A stretch of 53,559 bases of DNA. Source: Bermanella sp034112345. GTDB lineage: Bacteria; Pseudomonadota; Gammaproteobacteria; Pseudomonadales; Oceanobacteraceae. The DNA is taken from positions 1-53,559 of the forward strand of contig JAWUVN010000066.1 of the NCBI GenBank assembly GCA_034112345.1, written 5' to 3'. Below the pieces are notes generated by a model. That model did not search any database. It was not told the DNA's origin and worked only from the letters and a program-made list of their open reading frames with translations. Numbering within the stretch: position 1 is the first letter of the stretch; each line of letters starts with the position of its first letter. Of this stretch, positions 26,323 to 34,585 are shown piece by piece. The translations under genes were made by a program, and so were the position numbers.

Positions 26323-28227
26323 TTATTCTAATTCGGCTTGTAGCGCTTCAAGCTCTTCTAGCCCTTCCATCCACTGCTCTTCGGTGGCGTCTAACGATTG
26401 TCTTACGCTGGCTTGTTCGGCCAATATAATTTGCAGCTTATCTTTATTAACGGCTTCGTATAGGCTGGTATCCGCAAGCTGGGCTTCTATTTCTTCTTGT
26501 TTGCTTTGCAGTGTTTCTACCTGAGCTTCTAATTTATCGATCTGTTTTTTCAACGGACTCATTTTTTTGCGCATTTCAGCTTCGCGGCGTTTGCGCTCTT
26601 TTTTAGCATCCGCACTGTTTTCGGTTACCACTGTTTCAACTGGCTGTATTTCAAGACTTTGCTGCTTGATGAAAGCACGGTAATCTTCAAGGTCACCATC
26701 AAATTCAGCTACCTTACCATCGTGAATCAATAAGAATTCATCAACAGTATTCACAAGTAAGTGTCGATCATGGCTCACTACTACAATGGCCCCTTCAAAG
26801 TTTTGCAGCGCTAATGTTAATGCTTGGCGCATATCCAAATCTAAATGGTTGGTAGGCTCATCCAATATTAATAGATTGGGTTTTAGCCATGCTATTCTGG
26901 CTAAAGCCAAGCGAGCAAGCTCGCCACCTGAGAATTTTTCACACGGGCCAACAGCTTGATCTCCATGAAAACCAAAGCCCCCCAAGAAATTACGACACTC
27001 TTGCTCACTGGCACCAGGAGTCAGTTTTTGTAAGTGTAAGATTGGGCTGTAGCTCAGTTCCAGCTCATCAACTTGGTGCTGGGCAAAATACCCTAATGAT
27101 AGAAATTCGCCTGCGTAGTACTCACCCTGCAAAAGATCTAACTGACGCACCAAGGCTTTAATCAGTGTTGATTTACCCGCACCGTTGGCACCTAGTAAAC
27201 CAATTCGATCTCCGGGACGAAGATCCAGCATGACATTACCCAGCTGAACATTATCAGCGGTATAACCAATATTGGCTTTGGTCAGCTTTAATAATGGATC
27301 GCTGACTTTATCGGCATTTGGAAATTTAAATTGAAACTCACTGTCCACATGGGCAGGGGCTATTTTCTCCATGCGCTCCAAGGCTTTCACACGACTTTGT
27401 GCTTGCTTGGCCTTACTGGCTTTTGCTTTAAAGCGGGTGATGAAGCTTTCTATGTGTGCAATTTGTTCTTGTTGCTGTTCATACATGGATTGTTGCTGCG
27501 CTAAGCGCTCAGCACGACGACGCTCAAAGTCGGCGTAGTTACCGCTGTATAAGTCCAGCTTTTGGGTGTGTATGTGCACAATGCCATCCACTACGCTGTC
27601 GATAAAGTCACGATCGTGACTGATCAGTAATAAGGTTCCGCGGTATTTTTGTAAAAATGTTTCTAACCACATGGCGGCGTCTAAATCCAAATGGTTAGTC
27701 GGCTCATCTAGCATCAATAAGTCACTTGGCATAATCAGAGCCTTTGCCAAATTTAAACGCATTCTCCAGCCACCACTAAACGCACTGACGGGATGCTCCA
27801 TTTGCTCGGGGGTAAAACCTAAACCCGCCAACATGGTAATGCCTTGATGATCGACACCGTAGCCCCCGATCATTTCAAACTCGCCATGACTTTGAGCCAA
27901 TTTATTATCATCGAGATCGGCTTCGGCTTGGGCAATGGCCGCTTGGATTCGACGAAATTCTTGGTGGCCATCTAACACATAATCTAACGCGGTTTTGCTA
28001 GACGCAGCCACTTCTTGGGCCATGTGGGCAACACGCCAATTCTTAGGCATGAGTAAATCGCCTTGGTCTAGCGCAAGCTCACCAAGGATCAATTTAAATA
28101 ATGTAGATTTACCTGCACCATTAGCACCTACAACCGCGAGCTTATGGCCGTCATGTACCGTTAGGTCGGCCTGCTGCAGAATGATTTTAGAGCCTAGGTG
28201 TAAATTAACTTGCTGCAGCCGTATCAT
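26323..28227 (-). CDS. yheS: ABC-F family ATPase YheS
   Basis: 634 residues from the ATG at 28227; a GTG four codons earlier is less likely. Two ATPase domains: Walker A GANGAGKSTL in each, signatures FSGGWRMRLNLA and FSGGELARLALA, Walker B LLMLDEPTNHLDLD and LLILDEPTNHLDLD. No membrane part. The Arg/Ala/Gln-rich linker between the domains (YEQQQEQIAHIESFITRFKAKASKAKQAQ) and the C-terminal coiled coil match E. coli YheS over the whole length. ABC-F proteins act at the ribosomal E site to relieve stalled translation. The next gene upstream is on the other strand. Confidence 0.93.
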   Translation of the reverse strand: MIRLQQVNLHLGSKIILQQADLTVHDGHKLAVVGANGAGKSTLFKLILGELALDQGDLLMPKNWRVAHMAQEVAASSKTALDYVLDGHQEFRRIQAAIAQAEADLDDNKLAQSHGEFEMIGGYGVDHQGITMLAGLGFTPEQMEHPVSAFSGGWRMRLNLAKALIMPSDLLMLDEPTNHLDLDAAMWLETFLQKYRGTLLLISHDRDFIDSVVDGIVHIHTQKLDLYSGNYADFERRRAERLAQQQSMYEQQQEQIAHIESFITRFKAKASKAKQAQSRVKALERMEKIAPAHVDSEFQFKFPNADKVSDPLLKLTKANIGYTADNVQLGNVMLDLRPGDRIGLLGANGAGKSTLIKALVRQLDLLQGEYYAGEFLSLGYFAQHQVDELELSYSPILHLQKLTPGASEQECRNFLGGFGFHGDQAVGPCEKFSGGELARLALARIAWLKPNLLILDEPTNHLDLDMRQALTLALQNFEGAIVVVSHDRHLLVNTVDEFLLIHDGKVAEFDGDLEDYRAFIKQQSLEIQPVETVVTENSADAKKERKRREAEMRKKMSPLKKQIDKLEAQVETLQSKQEEIEAQLADTSLYEAVNKDKLQIILAEQASVRQSLDATEEQWMEGLEELEALQAELE

Positions 28228-28391
28228 AAGGCACTTCACTATTCACGGATTGCAATTTAATGGGAGGGTCGATGTGACACAGGGTGCGCATAATGCCACA
28301 AAATCATCTGATAACCCATTTCGTAATGACGCTGTTCTTGTTTATGCCCTTCATTCTGTGCAAAAACATCACACACAACAAAGGTAGATGT

Positions 28392-28913
28392 ATGACGATA
28401 TTTTCAATCGATGCAATAAATTCATCAGACCTTAGTTTGTCGGACAATCCGTTTTGGCAATACTCTCTGATCGTTTACAAGCAACCTCATTGTGCTGAAT
28501 TTTTATTGAGTGCTCAGAATCGCTACGGACTTGATGTAAACATGCTTTTATTCATTGGTTGGTTAGCTCTTCAAAAGAAAACTCTGACGCTTTCGCCTAT
28601 TTTCGTAAATAGCATTGCTGATTTTCAAGTGAAAACGGTTCAACCTATTCGTAAAATACGAATAACGGCAAAGGGTTTTAATAACCTTAAGTTTTACAAC
28701 GCGCTTAAAAAACTAGAATTAACGGCAGAATGCATCGAACAGCAACGCTTATATCAACTTTCAGATCGCATGCCAGTATCAAATGAATGCTTAGAGGTAA
28801 CTATTGAGCAAGGTGTGAAGGTATATATTAGTCAGAACGACAACAGAATTGGATTAATCCAAGAAAATAACTGGCTACAAACATTGATTCAATATTTGCA
28901 GCCAGATAACTAG
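28392..28913 (+). CDS. TIGR02444 family protein
   Basis: 173 residues from the ATG at 28392, which has AGGTAG just upstream; the longer frame from 28284 lacks a ribosome site. The family hallmark is present: DNPFWQYSLIVYKQPHCAEFLLSAQNRYGLDVNMLLFIGWLA, a short Trp/Tyr-rich alpha-helical region. The function of the family is unknown. In pseudomonads it is a neighbour of the ABC-F ATPase and AlgP genes, as here. Stops close to a small hairpin that also serves the AlgP-like gene. Confidence 0.8.
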   Translation: MTIFSIDAINSSDLSLSDNPFWQYSLIVYKQPHCAEFLLSAQNRYGLDVNMLLFIGWLALQKKTLTLSPIFVNSIADFQVKTVQPIRKIRITAKGFNNLKFYNALKKLELTAECIEQQRLYQLSDRMPVSNECLEVTIEQGVKVYISQNDNRIGLIQENNWLQTLIQYLQPDN

Positions 28914-28959
28914 GCTATTAAGAAAATAGCCTAGTTAACGAAGATTACTTCTCTTCGTT
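28911..28959. terminator. Possible hairpins between the TIGR02444 and AlgP-like genes
   Basis: TAGGCTATT/AATAGCCTA (28911-28933) and AACGAA/TTCGTT (28937-28959). Neither has a good T tract, and the second overlaps the end of the minus-strand gene, so termination is only probable. Confidence 0.4.
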
Positions 28960-29820
28960 AAAAGTGCTTTCAACAGCAGCAACTGGTGCAGCAGGCTTGG
29001 CCGCTACTTTAGCTGGCTTTTTAGCCGCTTTAACAGCTGCTTTTTTTGCTTTAACAGCCGCTTTCTTTGCTTTTTCAGCATCTTTCTTAGCAGCAACTTT
29101 CGCTTTTGCTTTCGCAACAGCAGCTTTTGCTTTTGCTTTAGACTTTGCAGCGTCCGCTTTTACTTTCGCTTTTGCTTTTGCAGCATCATCTGTTGCTTTC
29201 GCTTTCGCTTTAGCTGCCGCTTTTTTAGCAGCAGTAGCTGCTTTCTTAGCAGCAGCTTTAGCAGCGATTGCTTCTTTTTTAGCAGCCGCTTTTTCAGCAG
29301 TAGCTAAAGTCTTAGCAACAGCTTTTTCAGCAGAGTTACGAGCGGCTTCTAGTTGAGCAGCCTTTTTGCTAGCAGCTTTAACAGCATTTAGAGCTGAAGT
29401 AGCTTCTTTTGCAATCGCTTTTGCAGCAGATGCAGCCGCTTTAGCTGTTGCAGTTTTCGCTTTAGCAGCAGCTAATTGCTTAACAGCAGCAGGTGTTTTC
29501 TTAGCTTTAACTTTAGCAGCTATTTTATCAGCAGCTTCTTTTGCTTTTGAAGCGGCAGAATCAGCTTTAGTTGCAACAGCAGAAGCTTTATCAGCTTCTT
29601 TAGCGGCAGTAGCTTCTTGCTGAGCACGAACTTTAACAAGTTGTGCTGCTAACTTAGCAATTTCAGTTTCGATTTGAGCAATCGGGCTTGCAACTTTTTT
29701 AGCGGCTACTTTCTTAGCAGGTGCTTTTTTAGCAGCTGGCTTTTTAGCAACAGCTTTTTTAGGAGCAGCTTTCTTAGCAGCAGGTTTCTTCTTAGCAGGA
29801 GCTTTTTTAGTAGCAGCCAT
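28945..29820 (-). CDS. AlgP-like, histone H1-like Ala/Lys-rich protein
   Basis: 291 residues made almost only of Ala and Lys with some Pro, Thr and Val. The first 45 residues are KKPAAKK-type repeats as in the tail of eukaryotic H1 and in Pseudomonas AlgP (AlgR3). The middle (about 46-110) has more varied helices (IAQIETEIAKLAAQLVKVRAQQEATAAKEAD), then KAKAKA repeats. It probably binds DNA non-specifically. AlgP has been linked to alginate gene control, though the genus here shows no alginate genes in view. AAGGT lies ahead of the ATG. Repeat-driven length variation between strains is expected. Confidence 0.8.
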   Translation of the reverse strand: MAATKKAPAKKKPAAKKAAPKKAVAKKPAAKKAPAKKVAAKKVASPIAQIETEIAKLAAQLVKVRAQQEATAAKEADKASAVATKADSAASKAKEAADKIAAKVKAKKTPAAVKQLAAAKAKTATAKAAASAAKAIAKEATSALNAVKAASKKAAQLEAARNSAEKAVAKTLATAEKAAAKKEAIAAKAAAKKAATAAKKAAAKAKAKATDDAAKAKAKVKADAAKSKAKAKAAVAKAKAKVAAKKDAEKAKKAAVKAKKAAVKAAKKPAKVAAKPAAPVAAVESTFNEEK

Positions 29821-29930
29821 ATTTTATTACCTTGTAGGTGACTTTATGTGGTGCCGCAATTATACAACCAGTCAAAAGTTAATCTAGTTAAAAGGATTAC
29901 TTTTTTTGATCTGAAGCCGTTTTTTACACT

Positions 29931-30743
29931 TTATTTTGTTTTATTTTCTAAATGATGATTTAACCAAGCTAAAAGTGGCTGCCAATCTTCAACATCTTTT
30001 TCATTTGGAGAGGAGAAGTCATAGATGCCCATGCCCAGTTCTGAACCACGAACGTAATGTTGTGTATCCCGAATGGAGGCAACAAACGGAATATTCAAAC
30101 TCCGAAGAAAAATTTCAAGCTTGTTGTAGCCAAGAGTATTGCGCTTCACTCGATTGGCAATCACCGCAATTGGCTTCGGCTTTAGACGAAAGCCAGGGCT
30201 AAGCAAAACATCTTTTATGAAAGAAGTAGCCGCCCTAATATCAATAGCGGATGGCACAATGGGAATTAAAATGGCATCGCAATGACGAATGCTCTCTGAC
30301 AAATCCACCCCGGTCATTCCAGCTGGAGTATCCATAATCACATGACTTGTCATGCTGGGCACTTTCAGCTTGAAACTACGAGTTGCCCTCGTCTCACCTT
30401 TTCCGCATACCTCGACTGAAAATATGAAAGGTAAATTACGGGTGCGTTCATTTACCCACTGATTAGATGAACCCTGAGGGTCATAATCAATAATGGCCAC
30501 ATGGTTTTTTTCATCTTGTGCAAAATACGAGGCGATATTAGTTGCTATGGTTGTTTTACCACTTCCACCCTTAGCATTGGCTACCAATAACTTTTTAGGA
30601 GCACATCTAGTGATAATACGAGAGGTTTCATTCTCAATAGGGTCGCTTAATTTACGGGACACGGTTCCATCCAAAGAGCCTTCTGCGAGTATCGGCTTGA
30701 TATCCTTACAAACCGTGATGGTCGATAAATTACGGCCATTCAA
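29931..30743 (-). CDS. Orphan ParA/MinD-type ATPase
   Basis: Deviant Walker A KGGSGKTT (with the signature Lys) near residue 57, AIIDYDPQGSSNQW (switch I), and VIMDTPAGM (Walker B). The family Lys and P-loop are intact, so it should dimerise on ATP. No ParB, parS cluster or replication gene is near, so chromosomal or plasmid partition is not implied; positioning of a protein complex is more likely. No in-frame ATG exists at the N-terminus: starts are TTG at 30743 or GTG at 30662, the latter with GGA six bases upstream. It is divergent from the DUF4124 gene. Confidence 0.82.
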   Translation of the reverse strand: MNGRNLSTITVCKDIKPILAEGSLDGTVSRKLSDPIENETSRIITRCAPKKLLVANAKGGSGKTTIATNIASYFAQDEKNHVAIIDYDPQGSSNQWVNERTRNLPFIFSVEVCGKGETRATRSFKLKVPSMTSHVIMDTPAGMTGVDLSESIRHCDAILIPIVPSAIDIRAATSFIKDVLLSPGFRLKPKPIAVIANRVKRNTLGYNKLEIFLRSLNIPFVASIRDTQHYVRGSELGMGIYDFSSPNEKDVEDWQPLLAWLNHHLENKTK

Positions 30744-30795
30744 TTAAAAATAGTCTAATATTCGTCAGTTGTTAAATTTCAAGGATCGAAAACAA

Positions 30796-31254
30796 ATGAA
30801 AATATTCACAAAACTCTTATTACTGGCCTTAGTGGCTGGACTGGCCGCACCTTTTTTCTTGAAAGGCCCCAATGGATTGCCACTACTCAACTATAAAGAC
30901 TTTATACCTACGCCTGATTCGGTCATGAATTCCATCACTCCTAAAGCTGAAACCAAACTGTATAAATGGAAAGACGCGAAAGGTCATTGGCAGTTTGGAG
31001 ACAACCCACCTGAAGGAGTGGGCGCAAGTACGATGCAGGTAAAGACCCAAATTAACTCAATGAAAACCATCGAACTTCCAGAGGGTTTTAAAAATAATAC
31101 AGGTACAGAACCTGAAAAAGGATTTGACCCTCTAAGCTCAGGGGCTTCACCATTAAGCACTGCACCTATTGATAAAGTGCCTGAAATGATGGATCGAATA
31201 GAGAGCTACCAACAAAAGCTAGATGATCGAGCTAAAACGCTGGATGCTCTTTAA
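30796..31254 (+). CDS. DUF4124 domain protein
   Basis: 152 residues from the ATG at 30796, which has AAGGA nearby; a TTG at 30769 is less likely. An N-terminal TM or signal anchor (FTKLLLLALVAGLAAPFF), then the DUF4124 segment (TKLYKWKDAKGHWQFGDNPPEG), and a C-terminal helix (MMDRIESYQQKLDDRAKTL). DUF4124 is a short beta-rich unit found in envelope proteins of unknown role. Ends just before the convergent WD40 gene. Confidence 0.75.
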   Translation: MKIFTKLLLLALVAGLAAPFFLKGPNGLPLLNYKDFIPTPDSVMNSITPKAETKLYKWKDAKGHWQFGDNPPEGVGASTMQVKTQINSMKTIELPEGFKNNTGTEPEKGFDPLSSGASPLSTAPIDKVPEMMDRIESYQQKLDDRAKTLDAL

Positions 31255-31264
31255 AATAAACAGG

Positions 31265-32212
31265 TTACATTAATTCAAATACGAAGCCGTTGGCTCCAAC
31301 GGCTCGATATTTCCCCCCCATAAATGCCACATCCATTACTTGCGTATTTTTAGTGGCCCACTCATTTCGGCCAGTTAACTGCCATGTACGCTTTAACGCT
31401 CCGGTCCGGGTATCCCACAGCTGCACCATACCGCTCGAGTTACCGGTTAATAGCTGAGTAGATGCATCATTAAATCGAGCGGCCAAAAAATAACCGGTTG
31501 TCGCTTTAATCGGTGTTCTAATTTTTCCGGTAACTAAATCCCAGATGTACACCTCTCCGCGATGACTGGCTCCAAATCCCAATGAGCCATCTTCATTAAT
31601 TGCGGTGACTCGAATTTGATTGTTAAGCTGCCAACTTCTTACTTCTTTACCTGTTAATAAATTCCACACCTTAACGTACGAGTCATCCCCTCCGGTAATG
31701 GCCCATTTACTGTCGGAACTCATATCGACTGTTTGTACAATTCCTTCATGGGCCAAACGCAATTTGACGCCACCATTTTGAATATCAAACAAAGCCGCTT
31801 CGTAACTCTCTAAACCCAATAATGCATATTGCCCTGTATTGCTTAAATCCATGTCTCGAATATCCGCTGGGGCCTCCCATAACCAAAAAGCTTCACCTGT
31901 CTTGGCATTCCATAGCACAATTTTCCGGTGATCTGAGGTGGCGGCATACAAACCATTATCGCTGATACTACTTGCAACAATGCCCGACATTTTTCCTTCT
32001 TGATGATTCCAGTTATACAAGCGTTCAAACCTACCTATGTCCCAGTAGCTGCCTCCATGGTGCACTGAGCCAATAAAAGCGTTCTTACCATCTTTTGATA
32101 GGCTTGCACTGTAAACACCTTGAACTGCCATCTCCCAATGTTTGCTTGGACTGTCACCGCTGGAACACGCCACCAAAAATAAAATGGAAAAGAGGATTGT
32201 GAAAAATTTCAT
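31265..32212 (-). CDS. WD40-repeat lipoprotein
   Basis: 315 residues. Signal peptide with lipobox (FLVACSSGD, Cys16), so probably an outer-membrane or periplasmic lipoprotein. The rest holds about seven beta-propeller blades with WD-type ends: YWDIG, IVLWNAKTGEAFWLW, YVKVWNLLTGKEVRSW, VYIWDLVTGKIR, VQLWDTRTGALKRTW. Similar lipoproteins occur near this locus in Pseudomonas-like genomes. The propeller is likely a protein-binding scaffold; no enzyme site is visible. Confidence 0.82.
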   Translation of the reverse strand: MKFFTILFSILFLVACSSGDSPSKHWEMAVQGVYSASLSKDGKNAFIGSVHHGGSYWDIGRFERLYNWNHQEGKMSGIVASSISDNGLYAATSDHRKIVLWNAKTGEAFWLWEAPADIRDMDLSNTGQYALLGLESYEAALFDIQNGGVKLRLAHEGIVQTVDMSSDSKWAITGGDDSYVKVWNLLTGKEVRSWQLNNQIRVTAINEDGSLGFGASHRGEVYIWDLVTGKIRTPIKATTGYFLAARFNDASTQLLTGNSSGMVQLWDTRTGALKRTWQLTGRNEWATKNTQVMDVAFMGGKYRAVGANGFVFELM

Positions 32213-32345
32213 AGTCGTAGCATCCTGTTATTTACCTTAAGTTTAGGTCATGTAATAAAAAAGATAGGACGCGATCAGCCAGCTAATTTTAGTCAGCTAT
32301 GAAATTTAAAATTAGAGGGGGTCGTACAAAGGAGAGGAGGGAAAT

Positions 32346-32370
32346 AAAGAGGCTTTTACCAAGCCTCTTT
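32346..32370 (-). terminator. Terminator of the rsd gene
   Basis: AAAGAGGCTT-TTACC-AAGCCTCTTT stem just past the stop; on the minus strand it ends TTTATTT. Confidence 0.75.
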
Positions 32371-32389
32371 CATCGATCTATTTAACGTA

Positions 32390-32866
32390 TTACGCCATCA
32401 TTTCTTTATGAGAGGTATGCAGTACTTCTATCAAACTATCTTCTAGTTGAAAACGCTCTTCTAATAATTCACCCAATGCTGATAAATCTTTAGATAAGTC
32501 AGACATTTTTTCGATGCAATCTTCAGCTGTTTGGTAACTGTCATTAAACGCGACACATTCTGATGTGATAAATTCTAAACGCGGGTAATGTTTATTGGCT
32601 AAATTGATGCTGCCATCGTTAAATTCCTCAGCTTCTTTAACTAACTGCTCGTAGACTTCAAAGTGTCCTGCACTGCAATAATCCATTAATACCTGACAAA
32701 ATGCTTGGATCTTAATGGAAACAGGTGTTTCTCGTGGGCTAAACGGTTTTAAGCCTTTAATGGCCATGAACAGTACCAATAACTCTTGTCGCTCATTCAA
32801 CCATTTATCAATGATTATATGTGTGCCACCCCAACGCTCTTGTGCACTCTCACAGCTTTCTAACAT
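32390..32866 (-). CDS. rsd: Rsd/AlgQ anti-sigma-70 factor
   Basis: 158 residues of the Rsd/AlgQ family: SAQERWGGTHIIIDKWLNERQELLVLFMAIKG at the start, then helices with FCQVLMDYCSAGHFEVYEQL and ITSECVAFNDSYQTAEDC. In E. coli Rsd sequesters sigma-70 in stationary phase; in Pseudomonas AlgQ also influences alginate and pyoverdine genes. Located near the AlgP-like gene and dsbB, as in pseudomonads, which strengthens the call. The terminator that follows makes it a single-gene unit. Confidence 0.9.
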   Translation of the reverse strand: MLESCESAQERWGGTHIIIDKWLNERQELLVLFMAIKGLKPFSPRETPVSIKIQAFCQVLMDYCSAGHFEVYEQLVKEAEEFNDGSINLANKHYPRLEFITSECVAFNDSYQTAEDCIEKMSDLSKDLSALGELLEERFQLEDSLIEVLHTSHKEMMA

Positions 32867-33108
32867 TGTTATTCCTCATCATTATATTTATCAGGATCAA
32901 GCCTCTAATCAAGCTCTAAGTAATAACAAATATAGGCACAGGATCACCCGCCTGCAAGTGGATTTTGATGATATTTATTTTGCTTGAGTCCTGCGTTTTT
33001 TTACAATATGATCCATCAGGTAGACATTGTAATCGCAATGCTTTTTATGGCTAATATGAGCCTTTATCACACAAAAATGCACTATTTCTAGTGCCTTTTT
33101 TTATATTA

Positions 33109-33621
33109 TTAAACCGTCTCTTTTTGCTTTTTCCCAGCCAGAACAAACACCACAACCGAAACAACTGCAAAACCCACAAACCACACTAATACCCACTGTG
33201 GCATTGATAAGCCAATAAATGACCATTGTGCATCAGCACAGTTCCCATTGCCTCTTAACATCACCGCCAGTACGTCTGCCCAAGGCAAGGTATCAACCAT
33301 ATACTCCAAACTTGGTCCACACGTTGGTACTTGATCGGCTGGTAAACTTTGTATCCACACATGCCTGCCTGCTACCGCCATTCCAAAGCACGATGCTAAA
33401 AACAAGAAACCCATGTGTATGCGTTCTCGCAATGCGTTAACACCAAAAATACTGCCCGACAAACCTATTAACCCCAACAGTAATACAGCGATTCTTTGCA
33501 TAACACATAACGGACAAGGGTCTAAATACATTACGTATTCGAAGTAATACGCCGCGCCAAGTAATCCCGCACACGCGATAAACATCAATAAAAACAATTG
33601 CCTGGTACTAATAAAGGGCAT
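33109..33621 (-). CDS. dsbB: Disulfide bond formation protein DsbB
   Basis: 170 residues with four TM helices. The quinone-linked pair CPLC (Cys36, Cys39) is in the first periplasmic loop, and Cys101 with Cys128 in the second form the exchange pair. It reoxidises DsbA and passes electrons to quinone. The Arg of QRIAVLLLG after the first pair, known to matter for quinone contact, is present. It is close in gene order to algQ, the AlgP neighbourhood seen in Pseudomonas (dsbH). No dsbA gene in view. Confidence 0.92.
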   Translation of the reverse strand: MPFISTRQLFLLMFIACAGLLGAAYYFEYVMYLDPCPLCVMQRIAVLLLGLIGLSGSIFGVNALRERIHMGFLFLASCFGMAVAGRHVWIQSLPADQVPTCGPSLEYMVDTLPWADVLAVMLRGNGNCADAQWSFIGLSMPQWVLVWFVGFAVVSVVVFVLAGKKQKETV

Positions 33622-33759
33622 GATATTTCCTACTCTACTTTGTTAATAAACGAATGAAGCATTAAGACCACATAATTTGGTTTTTGTTACTCAACATTCG
33701 TCACAAAATCGACCTATGTAAACTATGCTATTGAAAGACATACACAAAAGGACAGAACT

Positions 33760-34161
33760 ATGAGAACTATTATCTCATTCATAATAGCCAGTTGCATGGC
33801 CTCTTTTTCATTTGCTGAAGGAACAGCCGGTGGCGGTACCCAGTATGTACACTTACAACCTGCATTTGTTGTAAATTATGGTGCCAATACATCAGGTCGG
33901 CTTAAATACATTCGTACCGATGTGGCATTAAGAGTGGTAGGCGCAGAAGCAGCAGGCAAGGTAAACCATCATCAAGCCTATATTCGTAATCAGTTAGTAC
34001 TGTTGTTAAGCCAGCAAGATGAAAAAACCGTCAATTCAGCACAAGGCCGTGAGAAACTTCGCCAAGTTGCTCTAGATGAGGTGAAAGCCTTATTAAGCGA
34101 GCTTGAGGGAAAGCCGTATATTGAAGATTTGTATTTTCAAAATTTTGTGGCACAAAACTAA
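33760..34161 (+). CDS. FliL-like secreted protein
   Basis: 133 residues with a cleavable signal peptide (residues 1-19, SFSFAEG). The rest resembles the periplasmic part of FliL: YVHLQPAFVVNYG, LKYIRTDVALRVVG, HHQAYIRNQLVLLLSQQ and KALLSELEGKPYIEDLYFQNFV. Real FliL has an uncleaved TM anchor and sits in flagellar operons; no flagellar gene is near. AAAGGACAG precedes the ATG. The role is unknown; a stator-associated or other envelope job is possible. Confidence 0.75.
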   Translation: MRTIISFIIASCMASFSFAEGTAGGGTQYVHLQPAFVVNYGANTSGRLKYIRTDVALRVVGAEAAGKVNHHQAYIRNQLVLLLSQQDEKTVNSAQGREKLRQVALDEVKALLSELEGKPYIEDLYFQNFVAQN

Positions 34162-34181
34162 ACGCCTCAACATCTAGACAT

Positions 34182-34212
34182 AAAAAAGCCGAATCAATGA
34201 TTCGGCTTTTTT
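34182..34212. terminator. Bidirectional terminator after the FliL-like gene and rmf
   Basis: AAAAAAGCCGAATCA pairs with TGATTCGGCTTTTTT: a near-perfect 15-bp stem between convergent genes. Confidence 0.88.
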
Positions 34213-34257
34213 ATTCGTACTCGACAATAATTACAAGCACGTTATCTAAAGGTAAAA

Positions 34258-34470
34258 TTACCCCTCTAGAATATCAGCATCACGTTTCGAAGCCTGCTTG
34301 ATATCAAATTGTACTTTACCGTCGTGCCAGCCTGCTTCCCAGGCATTAGCAATCATTTCTGCGCGGTAAGGGCAGTCGCTGTTAGTCCTTCCTATCATGC
34401 CTGCCATGAATCCATGACGGTATGCTTTTTCTAGACTTTCCAGGTCCCACTGGTTTTCAACCAGTTCCAT
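34258..34470 (-). CDS. rmf: Ribosome modulation factor Rmf
   Basis: 70 residues, slightly longer than the E. coli protein because of a C-terminal extension (KQASKRDADILEG). Core motif: EKAYRHGFMAGMIGRTNSDCPY then AWEAGWHDG, the conserved Gly/Arg/Cys/Trp pattern of Rmf, which dimerises 70S ribosomes to 100S in stationary phase. A short inverted repeat covers codons 3-8, and a 21-base palindrome lies upstream, so translation and mRNA stability may be tuned. No clear Shine-Dalgarno (GAG eight bases upstream). Confidence 0.9.
   Translation of the reverse strand: MELVENQWDLESLEKAYRHGFMAGMIGRTNSDCPYRAEMIANAWEAGWHDGKVQFDIKQASKRDADILEG
34449..34465 (-). repeat. Inverted repeat in the first codons of rmf
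   Basis: ACTGGTT-GAA-AACCAGT on the minus strand, a perfect 7-bp stem with a three-base loop directly after the rmf start codon. It could hide the translation-initiation region. Confidence 0.6.
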
Positions 34471-34494
34471 AATGTAATCTCAAAACGTTATCAG

Positions 34495-34515
34495 GTAAAT
34501 CTAACTTAGATTTAC
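34495..34515. repeat. 21-bp palindrome upstream of rmf
   Basis: GTAAATCTAA and TTAGATTTAC around one central base, 25 bases from the rmf start. On the minus strand a TTGTAT-N16-TAGATT pair would overlap it. It may be an operator or an mRNA leader hairpin. Confidence 0.6.
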
Positions 34516-34585
34516 GCGAATACAAGCTGATTGTTAGACTAAGTGTGACAAGCTAACAGAGCCAGCCCCTGTAGTGTGACGCTCA

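Noticed and set aside
26134..26331. 65-codon plus-strand frame after the deacetylase
   Set aside because: It runs through a strong terminator and has no ribosome site; likely noncoding.
28964..29623. Two hydrophobic Ala-rich plus-strand frames opposite the AlgP-like gene
   Set aside because: They are the mirror of the KA repeats (Lys/Ala codons read backwards give Phe/Leu/Ala), not genes.
29931..30743. Plasmid or chromosome partition locus
   Set aside because: ParA lacks an adjacent parB, and no parS-like repeats or replication genes were seen.
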